A DNA stretch of 64,000 nt from Hybos culiciformis (taxonomy: Eukaryota; Arthropoda; Insecta; Diptera; Hybotidae), in contig OZ023273.1 in NCBI GenBank assembly GCA_964007475.1, positions 20,881,557-20,945,556 of the forward strand, in the 5' to 3' direction. Positions 26,573-42,369 of this stretch are shown here, one piece after another. Under the pieces are notes generated by a model, which did not search any database, was not told the DNA's origin, and saw only the letters and a program-made list of their open reading frames with translations. The number at the start of each line of letters is the position of its first letter. The first letter of the stretch is position 1. Both the position numbers and the translations under genes were made by a program.

Positions 26573-27639
26573 TAGGGTTTTAAGTACCGGTTTTATCAAA
26601 ACCGGGATCCCGGTATTACCGGAGATTTTCAGAACCGAAATACCGACAATACCGGACCAATAAAAACCGGTATTTCGGTATTGTTTTTAAAAGTTGGAGT
26701 TTATTAGAGTTTATGTTTGATGAACTCTCCAAGCAAGAAAATTGTTTAAGTAATGATCTTAAAGCCGCCTTAATACAAAGAATTTTTGAACGGTGTTTTA
26801 AATACGAAGATCTTTTTAGTTTTCTTCAGGATTCTAAAAATATTTATAACGATCGAGCGGATTACGGCATATTTAATTTGACTCCGAAAACGTTGCTGGC
26901 ACAAATTATTTCTTTATTGGAGAGATTTTGCCCTTCGCCAGAGCCAGACATTAATGAATTAATTTGCGACGATGTTTTAGAAACCAATAATTTAGAAATA
27001 GACAAGGAAAGGCATATGTCGCTCAAAGACATTCTGCAACAAAAATTGAAAGAAAGGTCGATGCCTAAGCAAGAAAGCCTTCAAAAAAAAAACCAAAGCA
27101 AGAGCTTGTAAAGGTTATGTGAATGGAAATGAAATATTTTGAAGAAGAAAATTGCAAAGGGAAACATTTAGAACTCATTGAATCATATTTAAAAACTGTT
27201 CGTCCTACAAGTGTTGAAGCTGAAAGAGCTTTTTCAGCAGCAGGTCTCTTTCTTACAAAAATTAGGTCGATGCTGTCAGACGATAGCATAAATAATTTGT
27301 GCTTCTTAAAAGCTTATTTTTTGAAATAAAAATAATTATGTATTTATTTTGCTTTTCAATTTCTTTGTAATTTATTTTTTTTATTTAAATTAATTTTTTT
27401 ATTACAATTAATTTTTCTGAATATGAATAAATAACTGTTTTCGATTTTGTTAATTAATAAAAGCTGTTCTGAATTTTTTATTAATCCTTGTTGGAAATTT
27501 ATTTGTATGTCTCTAGGAATCTTTGACTTGAATATAAAATAAAAAAAGAATACCGAAAATACCGGTATTCCCGGTTTCGGTATTGATATCAGGACCGAAA
27601 TACCGGTTTTAAAGAATGTCTTCGGTACTTAAAACCCTA
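26573..27639 (+). mobile_element. Nonautonomous hAT transposon with intact ends
   Basis: It has 17-bp perfect terminal inverted repeats (TAGGGTTTTAAGTACCG) and a perfect 8-bp target duplication, ATTCTTAC, at 26565-26572 and 27640-27647. Inside each end lie clusters of ACCGGTATTACCGG / AATACCGG words, the kind of subterminal motif a hAT transposase can bind. The 1067-bp element is far shorter than an autonomous hAT, so most of the transposase is deleted. Confidence 0.92.
26713..27329 (+). pseudogene. Truncated, frameshifted hAT transposase fragment
   Basis: Frame 1 (26713-27111, 132 residues) and a second frame (27123-27329, 68 residues) together give the C-terminal part of a BED-type hAT transposase. 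The second frame carries the dimerisation signature SVEAERAFSAAGLFLTKIRS followed by LSDDSINNLCFLKAYF. A stop at 27109-27111 and the frame change separate the two. The N-terminal BED finger and the RNase-H-fold catalytic core are missing. Confidence 0.8.
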
Positions 27640-27647
27640 ATTCTTAC

Positions 27648-29608
27648 TGCAAAATTTTTATGTAATAGAATTCCTACCTCTACTATTTACAACAAAAATT
27701 CATATGAAATGCGGTATAATCATAGAACAGATTTGTCAAAATTGAAAATATTTAGAAATATAGCATATATTATATAATATATACTATAGCATATGTGTAG
27801 AAGCGTAAAAAATTGTACGAAAAGAGTTTTGAATTTGTTATTCTACAAATGGTTACCGTTTACGGAACAAGAAATGTAAAACAATAATTTTTTCTAGAAA
27901 TGTACATTTTAATGAATCAAATTATAAATTAGATGGAAATGAGAAATTTAAATACTCCTACAATTGAATATGTGGACGCAAATTGGGCCAATGATATTGA
28001 AGAACGGAAATCGAGATAGTTTTTTTGTTTCCAATTTTATCAATAGTTTTGATACAAAATTGCAGTTTAAGATATTTATTACATGTGTTTTATATTTTTG
28101 GTTTATAAGTATTTTTCAAATAAAAGAAATTGAAAACAGGCTCGCTAACAGGGAATTCAGTATAAAACTATTTGTTTATTTTAAAAATGAACCGGAACAT
28201 CCAAGCAGTTACGGCTGAAACTAAATTCTGCTTAAAGTGATAAAGGTAATATTCAGTAGTGAATAAAAAAAGTAAAAAATGATTCTATCAAAAAAAAAAA
28301 AACGTTGAACATGGTAATGAAGCACAAGAGTGAGAAGGGTAATTATTAATTAATTCTTATTGTTAAAGTATTTTAATATTTTTACAGAAAATCAATAAAG
28401 ATATTTAAAGAAGTAGACATTTTAAATCCACTTATTAATGAAACGGCTTCTATTCCTACGTAAATGGCTTTGAATTTGAAATTTCACCCCTGAAAACAAA
28501 TTTAAACGATTTTAATATTTGCGGTCAACATAAAGTTGGTTAATTCACTGAATGTTTTGAAAATACCAACTCTAAGGATACTTTCCAATCAGATGATTGT
28601 CAGTGAAGATATCTACTGAAAATGCTGTCAATTTTTTTTTAGGAAAAAATTAAGTTTAAATATGTATTTTAATATCTAGAATTTTGCCTAAAAAGATATT
28701 TAAGAAATAACAAAAAATGTAGAAAGAATTGTGATGCAGGAAATTTCTGCTGAAAGTCCTAAAAAAAACAAATATTTGAACAGTAGTATTGAAAAGTAGA
28801 TAGGTAGGTACTTATTTTTTGAGACATGTTTTTGTAAGTGGGTTAATGAACATACACTTCTTAAAAGTCCATTGTGAGAATAAATGTCTTAAGAAAAAAT
28901 TCTTTAAGATTTCGGAGCATTATAGCAAGTGTAAAATTGTTTGCGATATTCAAAATGCTGCTATAAAAGCGAAATGCTCCTATTGCTAATAAGTGAAAAG
29001 ACTGTAAATGAAATTATTAAATTCAACAACTCAAAATTCCACATAAATAGGAAAGTATTATTTTAGCTTTATTTCTGCTTTTGATTTTAATTTTAATATT
29101 ATGTTTCTTTTACTTCAAAATCACAGTAAATATGTTTTCAAAGACCAATTTCAGCCAAAAAACTAAAAATTTAAAAAACCCGGTTCAGTATTCTCTAACA
29201 TCAAAAAAATCAATTCAGTCGAGTCGAGCCCAATAATAATTTTATGTTATTTTTTTAAATCATTATTTGAAAAAACCGTTTTTTAATTTTATCCATTTTT
29301 ATCCAATTTTATTTTGTGTTATACAATAATTTTCGCACTTATTGTCCAGAGGTCACTAAATATTCGAATATTCTTATCGCTAATTTGCCACAAAATAATC
29401 GATTATTTTCTCATTAAAAAAATAAACATTTTTAGAAGAAAAAAAAATTCCTATACTTACTTTTACTACTACAAGTCTACAATAGTGCTAAACTATTAAT
29501 AAATATTAAAAATAATTTAAGGACTTTTGTTTTTTCTTTGGCAAAGTTTATTTATTAAAAGAAAATAAAATCAAATAACGATTAAGCGAATCAAAGAAAA
29601 AGAAAAAT
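27648..29608. other. Spacer upstream of UBASH3
   Basis: No supported gene. An 84-codon frame at 27964-28218 has no recognisable similarity. The UBASH3 promoter should lie in the last few hundred bases, but I could not single out a core promoter element. Confidence 0.55.
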
Positions 29609-32600
29609 ATGGCAACTTTACCACCACGTAAAAATACCGCCGAAGGTTTGCAAAAAATACCAAGAGTTAGCAAACCAATTTTTACACCATTACAAACTTT
29701 ACTACAAATGGGATTCAGTCGACACAGAGCGTAAGTTTCCAAAAATCTGTGTTAAATGTAGGTATATATATGATTTTTATTTTCTTCTCCGTTGTAGGTA
29801 TAAAAATTAAATTACTTCGATTAATCCAATCGAAACCAATTAGAAGAACAAACGATAATTTGAAATGAAAAAAAAAAAAAAAAATCTCTGCTTTCTGCTT
29901 CTCTCAAAATTCAAACTCAACAAGTTACAAATTTTTAAAAATGAACTCATTTCTAGTTTGATTTTGAATTTTGTAAGCTTTGAACAACTTAACACCTACC
30001 TGACTGCCTTAATCTTTCCTATCGATATGCGTTTTCTGTAATTCTATTGAATTCTTAAGTTCGACATTACATTCATACTAGCAGCCAAATAATCAAGACA
30101 AGTTGATTTTAGGACATTCAATTTTTTTTAAGTACTTTTTAAGGTTTGCTTTAAGAAGGTTAAAATAGAATGATAATTTTAATCTTCCTCATTAAATTAA
30201 TCGTTTCAATGTTCTTAATCTTCCCACCCTAAAGACAAGAAGATCTTACTTAATCCTATTTTCAAGTACAATATATGCCCAAACCAGCTCTTTACGTGGA
30301 AAACTTACAATCGCTTTTCCGAGCTTGTTGAGTCCGAGTGGCAGGAGGAATCTATCGTTTATTATCGATATTTAATTAATGAATATAAAATTGTTAATGA
30401 CATAAGCCGGAATATTGATAAGTTTATACTTTCTTTTTACTGTAAATATTAAAAGACTTGTTTTGATGTTATTCATTGATTTACTTTTTCGATTTTATTT
30501 GTCATGGATTAATTAATATGAGAATTATTATGTATAATTATAATTTGTATTTTATTTAATAAATGAGATAAATAAATAAATTTGGTTTGCAAAATGTATT
30601 CGAAGATAGGAACGGGGGCTCTTTTTAATGTCCAAATAGATAGCCAGAAATTTTGTCTTTTGATATTTCAAGGTCTAATATAATACCTAATTTCAGAGAA
30701 AAGGCATTAGCATCAACTGGTTGGCGTAATGTACAACTTGCATCTGATTGGCTTTTGGCACATGTAAATGATCCGACTTTAGACGATTTCCTGCCTAGAG
30801 AATATATTCTATATTTGTGCCCAACAGGAGTATTTTTACAGCAACTTGAGGAATTCTGGTCAAAATCGAAGGAAATATGCGGTTGGAATGGTGCACATAA
30901 TTTTTTGCCTCACATCACATTAGTCTCATTCTTTAAGGTAGATTTTATTTCTACCGGAATTCGATCGATATATTTTTATTTAATTCAATATTTTTAGGCC
31001 CCAGATGAATGTGCGCCTCATTTAGCCAAAACATTAAAACAAGTTGCTGATATGAGTGCATTATTAGAGAAACCTTTAAAATTGGAATTATATACAAGTG
31101 GTAATTTTATGGGATTTTTCGTTAGCGAGAACGATGCAAATTATTTAAAACGTATTGCTCTTCAATACATAAAAGAAGTTTCAAATTCTAGTAAGTAATG
31201 AGATGTAAACTGTAGTGATATTCCTGCTTACACAATTGGGTATTTTGGCCAAGAGTAGTTAATTTTTTATATAAATGTATATACATTATGGATATTATAC
31301 TTATTTCAAAAATATTTTCATTTATACATTCGCAAATGCTGATGAATTTATTTACTTTTGCTAAAACTAGTGAAATCTTCTAAAATTTAAAAAAAAAATA
31401 CTCAACTCAAACCTAAAAAATGAGATTCCCAAATTTAAGATTCTGCTTTCTGTAACTAAATGCCCATAATATATGTAGTTAAATAAAAAATGAATGAATG
31501 ATTATAATATTATTGTTATCTACAGCCCACTGGTAAATTCATTTTAATAAGATACCTAAATCACAATGCGTCAATTAAATTTAGCAACCGTAGAAACAGT
31601 CACAAGCGCCTACAACTCATCACTAGCTAAAACCAATAAAATGTGATATCTCGAAAATGTGATCTTAATTATTTGTTGTAGAAAATAGTAGTGCTGTTGA
31701 ATTAACTACTCATTGAATTGTATTCTCACAAAAAAAGTATTACTTAATGAATAAAATGAACACATTTGTGTATTCAGGAACTAAAATTTATAACAATCTA
31801 TTGTATTTGTTGAAAATGAAGTCTTTTCATTATAGTAATTAATGATACATACGAACAACTTGATGCAATTAAAGCATGTTTCCCTTATTGCAGTGCTGTG
31901 TCTGGTAATCGATGCATTCCACGTAGTAGTCGATGTAAGCTATAAGCATAATATTTAACTTGTAAATAATATAGTTTTTGGTTTGTTAAATGCTTTCAGC
32001 TGGTTTATTTTACAATGAGCTTTATGGTAATTTTTCGAATAAATAAATAAATCAGTACCCTAATTGTAATAACATATGTTTTTTTTTTAATTTTTTGTTC
32101 GTCATAAATTTTTGTTTATTAATTTTGAATTTGTCTTGTTAATTTTAACTTCACTTTGTTATAGTTATAGAACGTTAAAATTATAGGCATATACATATAC
32201 TCTTATACATTGCGGCATATAAATTATTTATTTCTTATTTTATGAACCATATATAGATAATAAACTTTTAAGCCCATTAAAATTATTCAATTTATTTCTT
32301 TATTTATTCGGCTTAGATCAAGCTCAGCCGCCGCTTGAAAATCTAATAGTATTTATATTATTCTGTACTATTAAATTTTATTAAAAATAACGCTTTCTAA
32401 AAAACATTAATTACTAATTTTATTAAAATTTAAGGACAATTAAAAATTAATTAATTTTTATTAAACTATTAAGCAATATCATTGGAACCTCATGTTAAGT
32501 CTCTACATCTAACATTGGCATATCAATTTCATCAAAATCAATTCAAGACTTTAAAAGCATTAGTTGAGAATTTGGATCTTGATGGATCAGCTGGTTGGGA

Positions 32601-35600
32601 GTTAAGACTATACTCCAGAGATTCGAGATTAAGCACAAAAGAGGTTTTTATTATAATTTCTAAGTTCAAAATAATTAATATTTTTTTTTTTTACTTAAGG
32701 TACATAAAGTTATACATTCACACGTTCCACGGGAGGCTGATGAGCTTGAATTAAGAATTGGTGACTATGTTTATTTAAACACCGATGAAATTGATACTTC
32801 AGATGGATGGGTAGAAGGTATTTTATTTTGTATTATCATTTACTAGAGATAATCCGGATTGAATTTCAGTAGAAATTCGCGATTGTTTTTTTTATACCTT
32901 ATAATATCTCATAATTAGTAATTTATATAAAAAAAAATTAACAATAACAATAAATAACAATAACGAAAAGAAAATTATTTAATTATTCAACATTTCATCC
33001 CATGATGACGATATCACACTCGATAACACTGATCGATTTCTTTCCTTTTTTTGTCCAATTCTGTACGACTAAAACCAAAAATGTTTTTTCTCAATGTATG
33101 TAGATTAGATTCCATAACGACAAAGCTAGGTCGATTCTTCACATTGTCTTTCTAATACAAAAAAGAAGAAAAATAATACATTTTTATTTTTAAGGAATTT
33201 CATGGTTAACCGGATGCGCTGGATATTTGCCCAAAAATTATACGGAAAGGTAAAAAAAAACATTATTAAAAAACACCTAATGTAATTAAATACGCTAACA
33301 TGCAATCAGGACAATTATGATAAAAATAGAAAACTGGAAAACAAAGCTTAAAATAATTTTTATGGTTTATCTACTATTATTTAATTACATAATTAGATAT
33401 TAAAAAAAGTACATAAGAACTTTAAAAATTTTAAGAAGTCTACATAAAAAAAATTTATTATGCCAAAATCAACTGTGTTAATTTTTTTTTCTTAATATTT
33501 TTTTAGAACTTCAGAATCAGAAGCTTGGACGATGCACAAATCAGTAACGCTCTATAAATCCTGCAGTCCGTCTATCATGTCCGAAGACATAGATATAGTG
33601 GATTGTGGTAGGTTTCTACTAATTTTAATGTATAGATTCGTAGAATTTATTTATGAATGTTTTTATTTGGATTGAAGGAATTGGAACTCTAGTTAATGAA
33701 GAATGTACATCCTTGGAAGAATCAATTAAAAATGAGAAGCATAACTTAAAGTTACCTATAATGTCAAATATTGATAATTGTAGCAGTATTGATACATTTA
33801 GCATTTCAGAGCGTACATTGGATAATCCTAGTATCTCAAATTCAGAAAATAGAAAAATTTATATAATGAGACACGGAGAACGTGTTGATTTTACATTCGG
33901 AACATGGATTCCATATTGTTTTGATGAATTTACGAATTATGTTAGGAAAGATTTAAATATGCCGAAGTTTTTACCAAAGAGGTAAATATTTTTATCGTGA
34001 CCACAAAAATGATTTTTTTTGTCGATTATCCCATTCATATAAATAAAAGATAACTCTTCTTTAAAACAGAAATTAATGGTGAATCAAACATAGTAACGAC
34101 TTTTTATTGTTATGAAATTAAATATAAAAAGATTTCCTAACTTCGGTTAATACACAAAATTTAATTATTTATTTTTGTAATGTTTTAAGAAAAAATTGTC
34201 CCGAAGGATGGCAAAATGATTCACCTTTAACTAATGTGGGACTTTATCAAGCTCAATTGATAGGAGAAGCTATGAAAGATTGTAATGTTAAGATCGATCA
34301 TGTTTATTGTTCGCCGTCGTATCGTTGTATACAAACATGCACCAGTGCTCTAGACGGTAATAAATTCTAAATTCATTCAAATTCATTTAATTTTATTAAA
34401 TTATTCAATCCTGCGTACATAACAAAACTTCAAATGGGAAAGTCCAATAAATAAATCATTATCTTTTGAAAAGGTTTTAATGCAAAATCAAAATTACCCA
34501 TTCGTATTGAACCAGGATTTTTTGAATGGATGGCTTGGTATCAATCAGTTCCTGATTTTTGCACAGTTGATGAACTTATAGAAGCTAATTATAACATTGA
34601 GAAAACATATTCCCCAATAATTGAAGAAAATCAGATCGAATCTTGCTTGAAAGAATCTTCAGAAGAATTCTACCAAAGAAATCATGAAGTATTACAAAAA
34701 TTAATACAATCAACAAGTAAGAAAAAAAATTAAAACTTTTTAAATTTTTTGAATCACAAAAATAATATTATATAAAACACAACAAACTAGAAACAAACTT
34801 TTTAACATGAATCTTTTATATGGGTGTTTTAACGGCTTTTATTTGCTTCGTTTCAATACTATTTTGATTCTCTCGCTTTCTTTTTCTCTCAAAAATTTAA
34901 ATTCCTTAAAAACCTATTTCCCGATCGAGCTGATGTGAAAAATTTCATCTTGATTGGATGATGGAAAGTGGGTCAATTTTCATTTTTTAAATTTGGAGAC
35001 AGATCTAATATAAAGGATTTAATACAGTTTAATCTATCTATACATAAAAACGAAATTCCGTTTATGTATGTAACTTATAAAGTTCTGAACCAATGTTTGA
35101 ACGAAACCGATACCATTGCAAACGATGGTTTCTGTAGACTCACTACTTTCGGCCGGACAACTTTTAGACTTTTTGGCACAATTTTCAAACATTTATTATT
35201 GTGAAATTGGTAAATTTTGTGGTAAACGAAGTTTATTATTAATAAAGACTAGGCTAGAGCAAAAAACGTTCGCGGGGGAGTCGACTAATTCTATTTAATA
35301 ATACTAATATTTTTTTACGAAATATGTTAATTATAGGAACATAAGTAGATTTCAAATTTACTATTTACCCCGAATTTATACGGATTTTTTTTGATTGTTT
35401 ATGAAAAATGTATTACATTTTTTTCTTAAAAATTTTTCACATACACAATCTAAAAAAATCTTCATATTAATCTTCAAAAACATTTAGTCGAATGGAAGGT
35501 AAGATAGAACATTGATGTAAAATATAAAAAAAACATTAAATTAACTTTTTGCTACAAATAATAATATTGAGTCTAGTTTCGATGATCGCATTAAATTTGT

Positions 35601-35914
35601 AGATTAAAATAACTGCATATATGTTACAAAATGATCTTGTCAATTAAAAGCCTAATAATATAAATACATTTCTAGCTGGAAATTTATTTATCGTTGGTCA
35701 TGCAGCAACTTTGGATACATGTACTAGACAATTGACAGGAAAAAGCCCCCGTAATACAAATCAAATGAGACAAGTGATACATAAAATACCTTATTGCAGC
35801 ATAATTGAGGCTGAAAACGTAAATAATGAATGGAAGATAATTGAACCGATATGCTTACCAGTTACCCATTCCAAAAATGCTAGATTTGAATGGAATGTTT
35901 TGGTCTCTTCTTAA
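29609..35914 (+). CDS. UBASH3: UBASH3 (STS-1/STS-2, TULA) family protein, complete
   Basis: Twelve exons, all in phase: 29609-29730, 30697-30937, 30998-31190, 31836-31934, 32474-32643, 32700-32817, 33195-33249, 33507-33607, 33678-33981, 34190-34356, 34474-34716, 35676-35914; 683 residues, close to vertebrate UBASH3B. Order: UBA domain ([18 protein letters not shown]), 2H-phosphoesterase domain with both H-x-T motifs ([16 protein letters not shown]), SH3 domain ([24 protein letters not shown]) and C-terminal histidine-phosphatase domain. The phosphatase keeps its key residues: RHGER, the Arg of [11 protein letters not shown], the Glu of RIEPGFFEW and the His of [10 protein letters not shown], so it should be active. 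The family dephosphorylates phosphotyrosine proteins and binds ubiquitin, damping receptor and kinase signalling. The start ATG at 29609 begins MATLPPRKN. The acceptor at 33677 has a weak pyrimidine tract. Confidence 0.95.
32000..32026 (+). CDS. Candidate 27-bp microexon of UBASH3
   Basis: A good acceptor (TGCTTTCAG) and donor (ATG|GTAATT) bracket 27 bases, which enter and leave in phase 1 as do the neighbouring exons. Inclusion would add nine residues (SGLFYNELY) between the 2H-phosphoesterase halves. The linker here is variable in the family, so I cannot tell whether it is used. Confidence 0.35.
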
Positions 35915-37824
35915 AACTGTTTTACATTTATCAGCAAAAATTTTTCAAATACTTATTACAAAAAAAAAAATAATTGTTTTCGCTATTTTGACTTATTTCA
36001 TTCATTTATTATTGATTTTATCATTTAGTGATTTTTGTTATTTGCTATGTTTTATCACACTATTTTTATAAACTAATTAAGAAAAATTTATTGATTTCTG
36101 TGATTTGTTTAACTAAAATAATTATTCTTCACGTCGTTTTTATTTTATTAATGAACCTACATTTGTTTTCATTTAATTAAAAAAAAAAATTTTTAACATC
36201 AACTAAGAAGGACAATATTTACAGTCAGACCAACAGTTTTTGTAATAAAATTTTTAATCTTAACTATTTAATAAAATTAGCTTCAATTTGGTTTGATAAA
36301 CATTTTCAAGTAAAACATAATTATATAGTAATAAAAAAAAAATTATGTATTGGAATAAAAATTTAGTAAAATAATATCTTTAATGCAGTTTAAGCAAAAT
36401 TTACAGTTGAAAAATTTCAAATTTATTAAAATAAAGTTTAACTATATAACTTAGATTTAAGCATTTTACAAAATAAATTTAGGTATTAATTAGACATCTT
36501 TAAGTCCTGGTTTATTGCTTTAATTATTTTTTTTTATAATAAAAATGTCAAATAGTTTATGAATTTGTTTTTTTAAATAAGTTTAAAGTTTAACTTAGTG
36601 GAGATGTTTATTTGATGTAAAATTTCTCAGCAATTATCATTTTTGGACTTATTGGGCCTTATCATGGAATTCATTTTCGCCTTTCACGGAATCACGGAAT
36701 CCGATAGTGAATCTCCTTATAAATTTTCAGTTTTGGCGAATTTTAAATTTCAATTTTCAATTTAAAATGGATTTATTTTACCCAATGTGTTATTAGCGTT
36801 CCTATTACTAGTAGAGTAGTCTATTACTAAATGGAACACTATAAACAAAAAAAAAATTTAGAAAAATGCATGAAAATTTCCTATCAAAAAGACAACTTTA
36901 AAACATTGGCCAAAAAAATTCGATCTCCATGGTACTGAAAAAGAAATTGTTTAAAACGATGCCGGCAGCATAAAATTTTTGTAAATTTTAAGTTAAAAAT
37001 GTTAAGTTTTTTAAATACAACACCGACAGCATAAATATTTTGTAAATTTTTAGTTAAAAATGTTGTTTTTGGAGAAAATAAAATCGATTTTCGAAAATCC
37101 GTTCTCCTTTATTTTTATTTTGCTATTAATTTTTTTTTTTTTTACTTTCATCGTCTCGTCATATTTAATTTTTTAAAAGAATCAAAGTGCAAAAGAAAAT
37201 AAATTTATTTTGAGTACACACACAATTACTGTCAACATTTTTTTTTAAATGAAGTTGACATTAAAGATGTTATATATTAAGCCCCTTTTTACAAATCTCA
37301 CAAAGCTAATCCTATTTGACTACATAGAGTCATGGAATATTTAATTTAAGAGATAAATAATTCAATATTTTTTATTATAAGTTTTAGCAAATTTACTTCA
37401 TATACTTGGGAATTATACAATGAATTATGAAAACAATGAAATTCAAAGTTATTTATCTAATTATTTAATTTTTATTTAAAGATCTAATAACTAAAATAAT
37501 TAAATAACAAACGGAAATTCATTAATTTTTCTACCTTACTGCGTCTACGTCTACACACATCACATGTGATATCAAACAATTAAAATTAAACAATTAAAAC
37601 GATTTTTATATTATAGAAAATTTTATTATTTAAGAGAAAACAAAATGATTTTAATTTTATTAACATACATTTTTATTTAAATATAATTCTCAAAAAAATA
37701 ATTTGATCATAAATCGTCCTTATTATACAATATAAACTTACTTTTGTTCAGCTATTCTTAAATTATTACAGTATTTGACTCTTAAAGGTCTACCAGAAGC
37801 GGATTTTCCATTTTGAATAATTTT
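35915..37824. other. 3' flanks of the convergent UBASH3 and cathepsin D genes
   Basis: The two genes face each other, so both 3' UTRs end here. AATAAA at about 36244 could serve UBASH3. A 60-bp tandem duplication sits at 36951-37070. No other gene is seen. Confidence 0.6.
36951..37070. repeat. Tandem duplication, 2 x 60 bp
   Basis: The unit starts TTAAAACGATGCCGGCAGCA in copy one and TTAAATACAACACCGACAGC in copy two. Both continue with ATAAA, TTTTGTAAATTTT and AGTTAAAAATGTT. Confidence 0.85.
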
Positions 37825-40198
<2,374 letters not shown>

Positions 40199-40686
40199 TT
40201 AAGTACGTACCTACATAATTCCTATAGAGAGCATAATCATCAAAGTGAGAGGTCGTTTAAAAGTAATAATATTAGGGCAAGTATGGAACCCTTTTAGTAA
40301 GCACTTGGTATGTTTTCAAAGAACAGTAGTTTGAAATTACAAAACCTAGTGAGTATTTGATGCATAAATCTAATTTTAAATAGCCTAAATAAATCATAAT
40401 AAACACTTACTTTTTTAGCCTACATAATGTATGAGTGTAATTAAATATATTGATACATTGATTTTAGTACCTACATTGAGGCTTTTTACATCATTTCCTA
40501 CTTCAATTACATAGTTTCGAAAGTCCGTTTTTTAAGAGTCAATTTTATATTTTTTAATTAATTCAAACAAATGAGTGAGTGCATTATTTTATAGTACGTA
40601 GGTACTACATTTTCTGTTTCTTATATTTTAGTTACCATTGTATATATTTTTACTTTCCTTATTAAATTAATTGGGTCTGTAACACC

Positions 40687-41389
40687 ATCTCGAAAAAAAA
40701 AAACAGAAAAAAAAAATCTCGAAAAAAAAAAACCAGAAAAAAAAAATCTCGAAAAAAAAAACCAGAAAAAAAAATCTCGAAAAAAAAATCTCGAAAAAAA
40801 ATTCGATATAATCTTTTAGCTTTGACTCAAAAAAATATTAGGAATCCCGCTTACCTGTCCCATCCCGCTTACCTGTCCCATTTTTGGTCCGCAACGGAAT
40901 TGCTTCAGCATAATTTGCCAAGAACGCAAAATAGCGTAGAAGCATGGCACCGACGATTACGGGTCATAGCAACAAAATCGCACCTTGGAGTCTACAATTT
41001 TATTTCTTTGCTCCGAAAAGAGCAAATTTCAATGAAATGTAAATTATTGAGAATGGATGCGGGCGAACATCGTATAGTAAGGCCTAAATATGCAAAATAA
41101 AACGCAGGTTGCTTACGATATTCGAAGAAAAGCTTTTCCGCACCGCCTTAAATTATTTGGAAAAGGCATAATATTAATTTATAATTTTTTGTTGTACGTA
41201 CCTATGTTATTATGTATATTTTGATTGAAAATAAACATATATTTTACTTTATTTTCAAACAAGTAAAAGAAAACAAATTCCAAGGTGAAATCTTGATTTC
41301 TGTTTTCGAAATTTTTCGAGATTTTTTTTTTATATTTTTCGAGATTTTTTTGTTTCGAAATTTTTTTTTTCGATTTTTTTTTTCGAGAT
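40687..41389 (+). mobile_element. Mutator-like (MULE) element remnant with A-rich inverted ends
   Basis: Both ends carry ATCTCGAAAAAAAA in opposite orientation (ATCTCG at 40687, CGAGAT at 41384-41389), expanded on the left into a minisatellite of CTCGAAAAAAAA/CCAGAAAAAA units (40687-40806). The enclosed frame at 40822-41100 encodes FWSATELLQHNLPRTQNSVE then AWHRRL, the conserved C-terminal block of insect MULE transposases (NLPRTxNxVExWH). The catalytic part is missing. No clear 9-bp target duplication was found, so the boundaries are approximate. Confidence 0.65.
40822..41100 (+). pseudogene. MULE transposase C-terminal fragment
   Basis: An open 92-codon frame whose middle is the NLPRTQNSVEAWHRR signature followed by LRKEQIS. 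It begins directly downstream of the A-rich minisatellite, with a duplicated PAYLSH at the start. With no catalytic core it cannot be an autonomous transposase. Confidence 0.6.
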
Positions 41390-41706
41390 TCTAATGCACT
41401 CCCAAATTAATTGTATATACACCTAATTCTGTTTTTATGCGAACTTTTTTTTACACGAATTTGATTTAACGCGATTGAACAAAAACATTAGGTAGGTACT
41501 TCTTTTTTTAGGCGAAATTAAGTTTAGGGGGATTTCCAATTAGTTTTGATTGTTAATAATGATTAAAGTGGCAGTAACATTCACAATTTTCTAAATTTGT
41601 AGTTTAATTCTGAGGTGAGAAAAAGAAAATATTTACAATTATCTTCACTATTCCAAATTTTTTTTTTATTAATTTTCAAGTGATTCGAAAAAAATCGAAA
41701 AATACA

Positions 41707-41985
41707 TGATGTTTGATTTGAAAATTTGTGCGTTGGAAAATATCAAAACCATACCTGGGTAAAAAATAAAAACCTTACTGCTTGAAGTTTAAAGAAAGCA
41801 TTGAACTGAATGTCTCTGATGTTATTAAAACAAAAAACCAAAGCTGTACAAAAAAAAGACAAAAATAAAGATTAAACTGAAAGTGATAAAGAAAATTGTT
41901 TTTTATTTTAATTTCGACTAGGTGGGTATACTTATTACTAAAAAAAATCACATATTTAAAAGAATTATATGAATTTAATAATTAT
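41707..41985. repeat. Dispersed repeat, copy 1 of a 280-bp direct duplication
   Basis: Shares GTTTGATTTGAAAATTT, AAAGCATTGAACTAAATGTC (one mismatch), AAGATTAAACTGAAAG and TCACATATTTAAAA with 43004-43282 in the same order and orientation. Confidence 0.85.
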
Positions 41986-42369
41986 TCCTAGAATTAACTT
42001 AATAAACTTAGTAAATTTGAAAAATTCCAAATCTAGGAAAAATATGTATTTCTACTTATATACCTATTCTGAGGAGATACGGTGTCCTAAAGTAAAAAAA
42101 ATTGGACTTGAAAAAAAAAGTAGGTTATAGTAACAGCCTTTGGGTGTTAAAAAAAAAAGTTAATTTCGAAAATTCCAAGGCGTCTTTCCCGTTTTTTATG
42201 TTAATTTTTCAAAATCTACGTGGGCAGCAAGGGAATCTCGATATGAAAATGTGCCACTTTAATATATACCTACCTATATTAATTCAAGACTCTCGATTTA
42301 ATTGTATGTAGGCACCTAACCTACCTAAGTAGAAATAACTTTTTGAGTATTTTTTCGTTCATCCTTAAA

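Noticed and set aside
27964..28218. 84-codon frame between the hAT element and UBASH3
   Set aside because: No similarity recognised, no splice context, and AT-rich composition like the flank.
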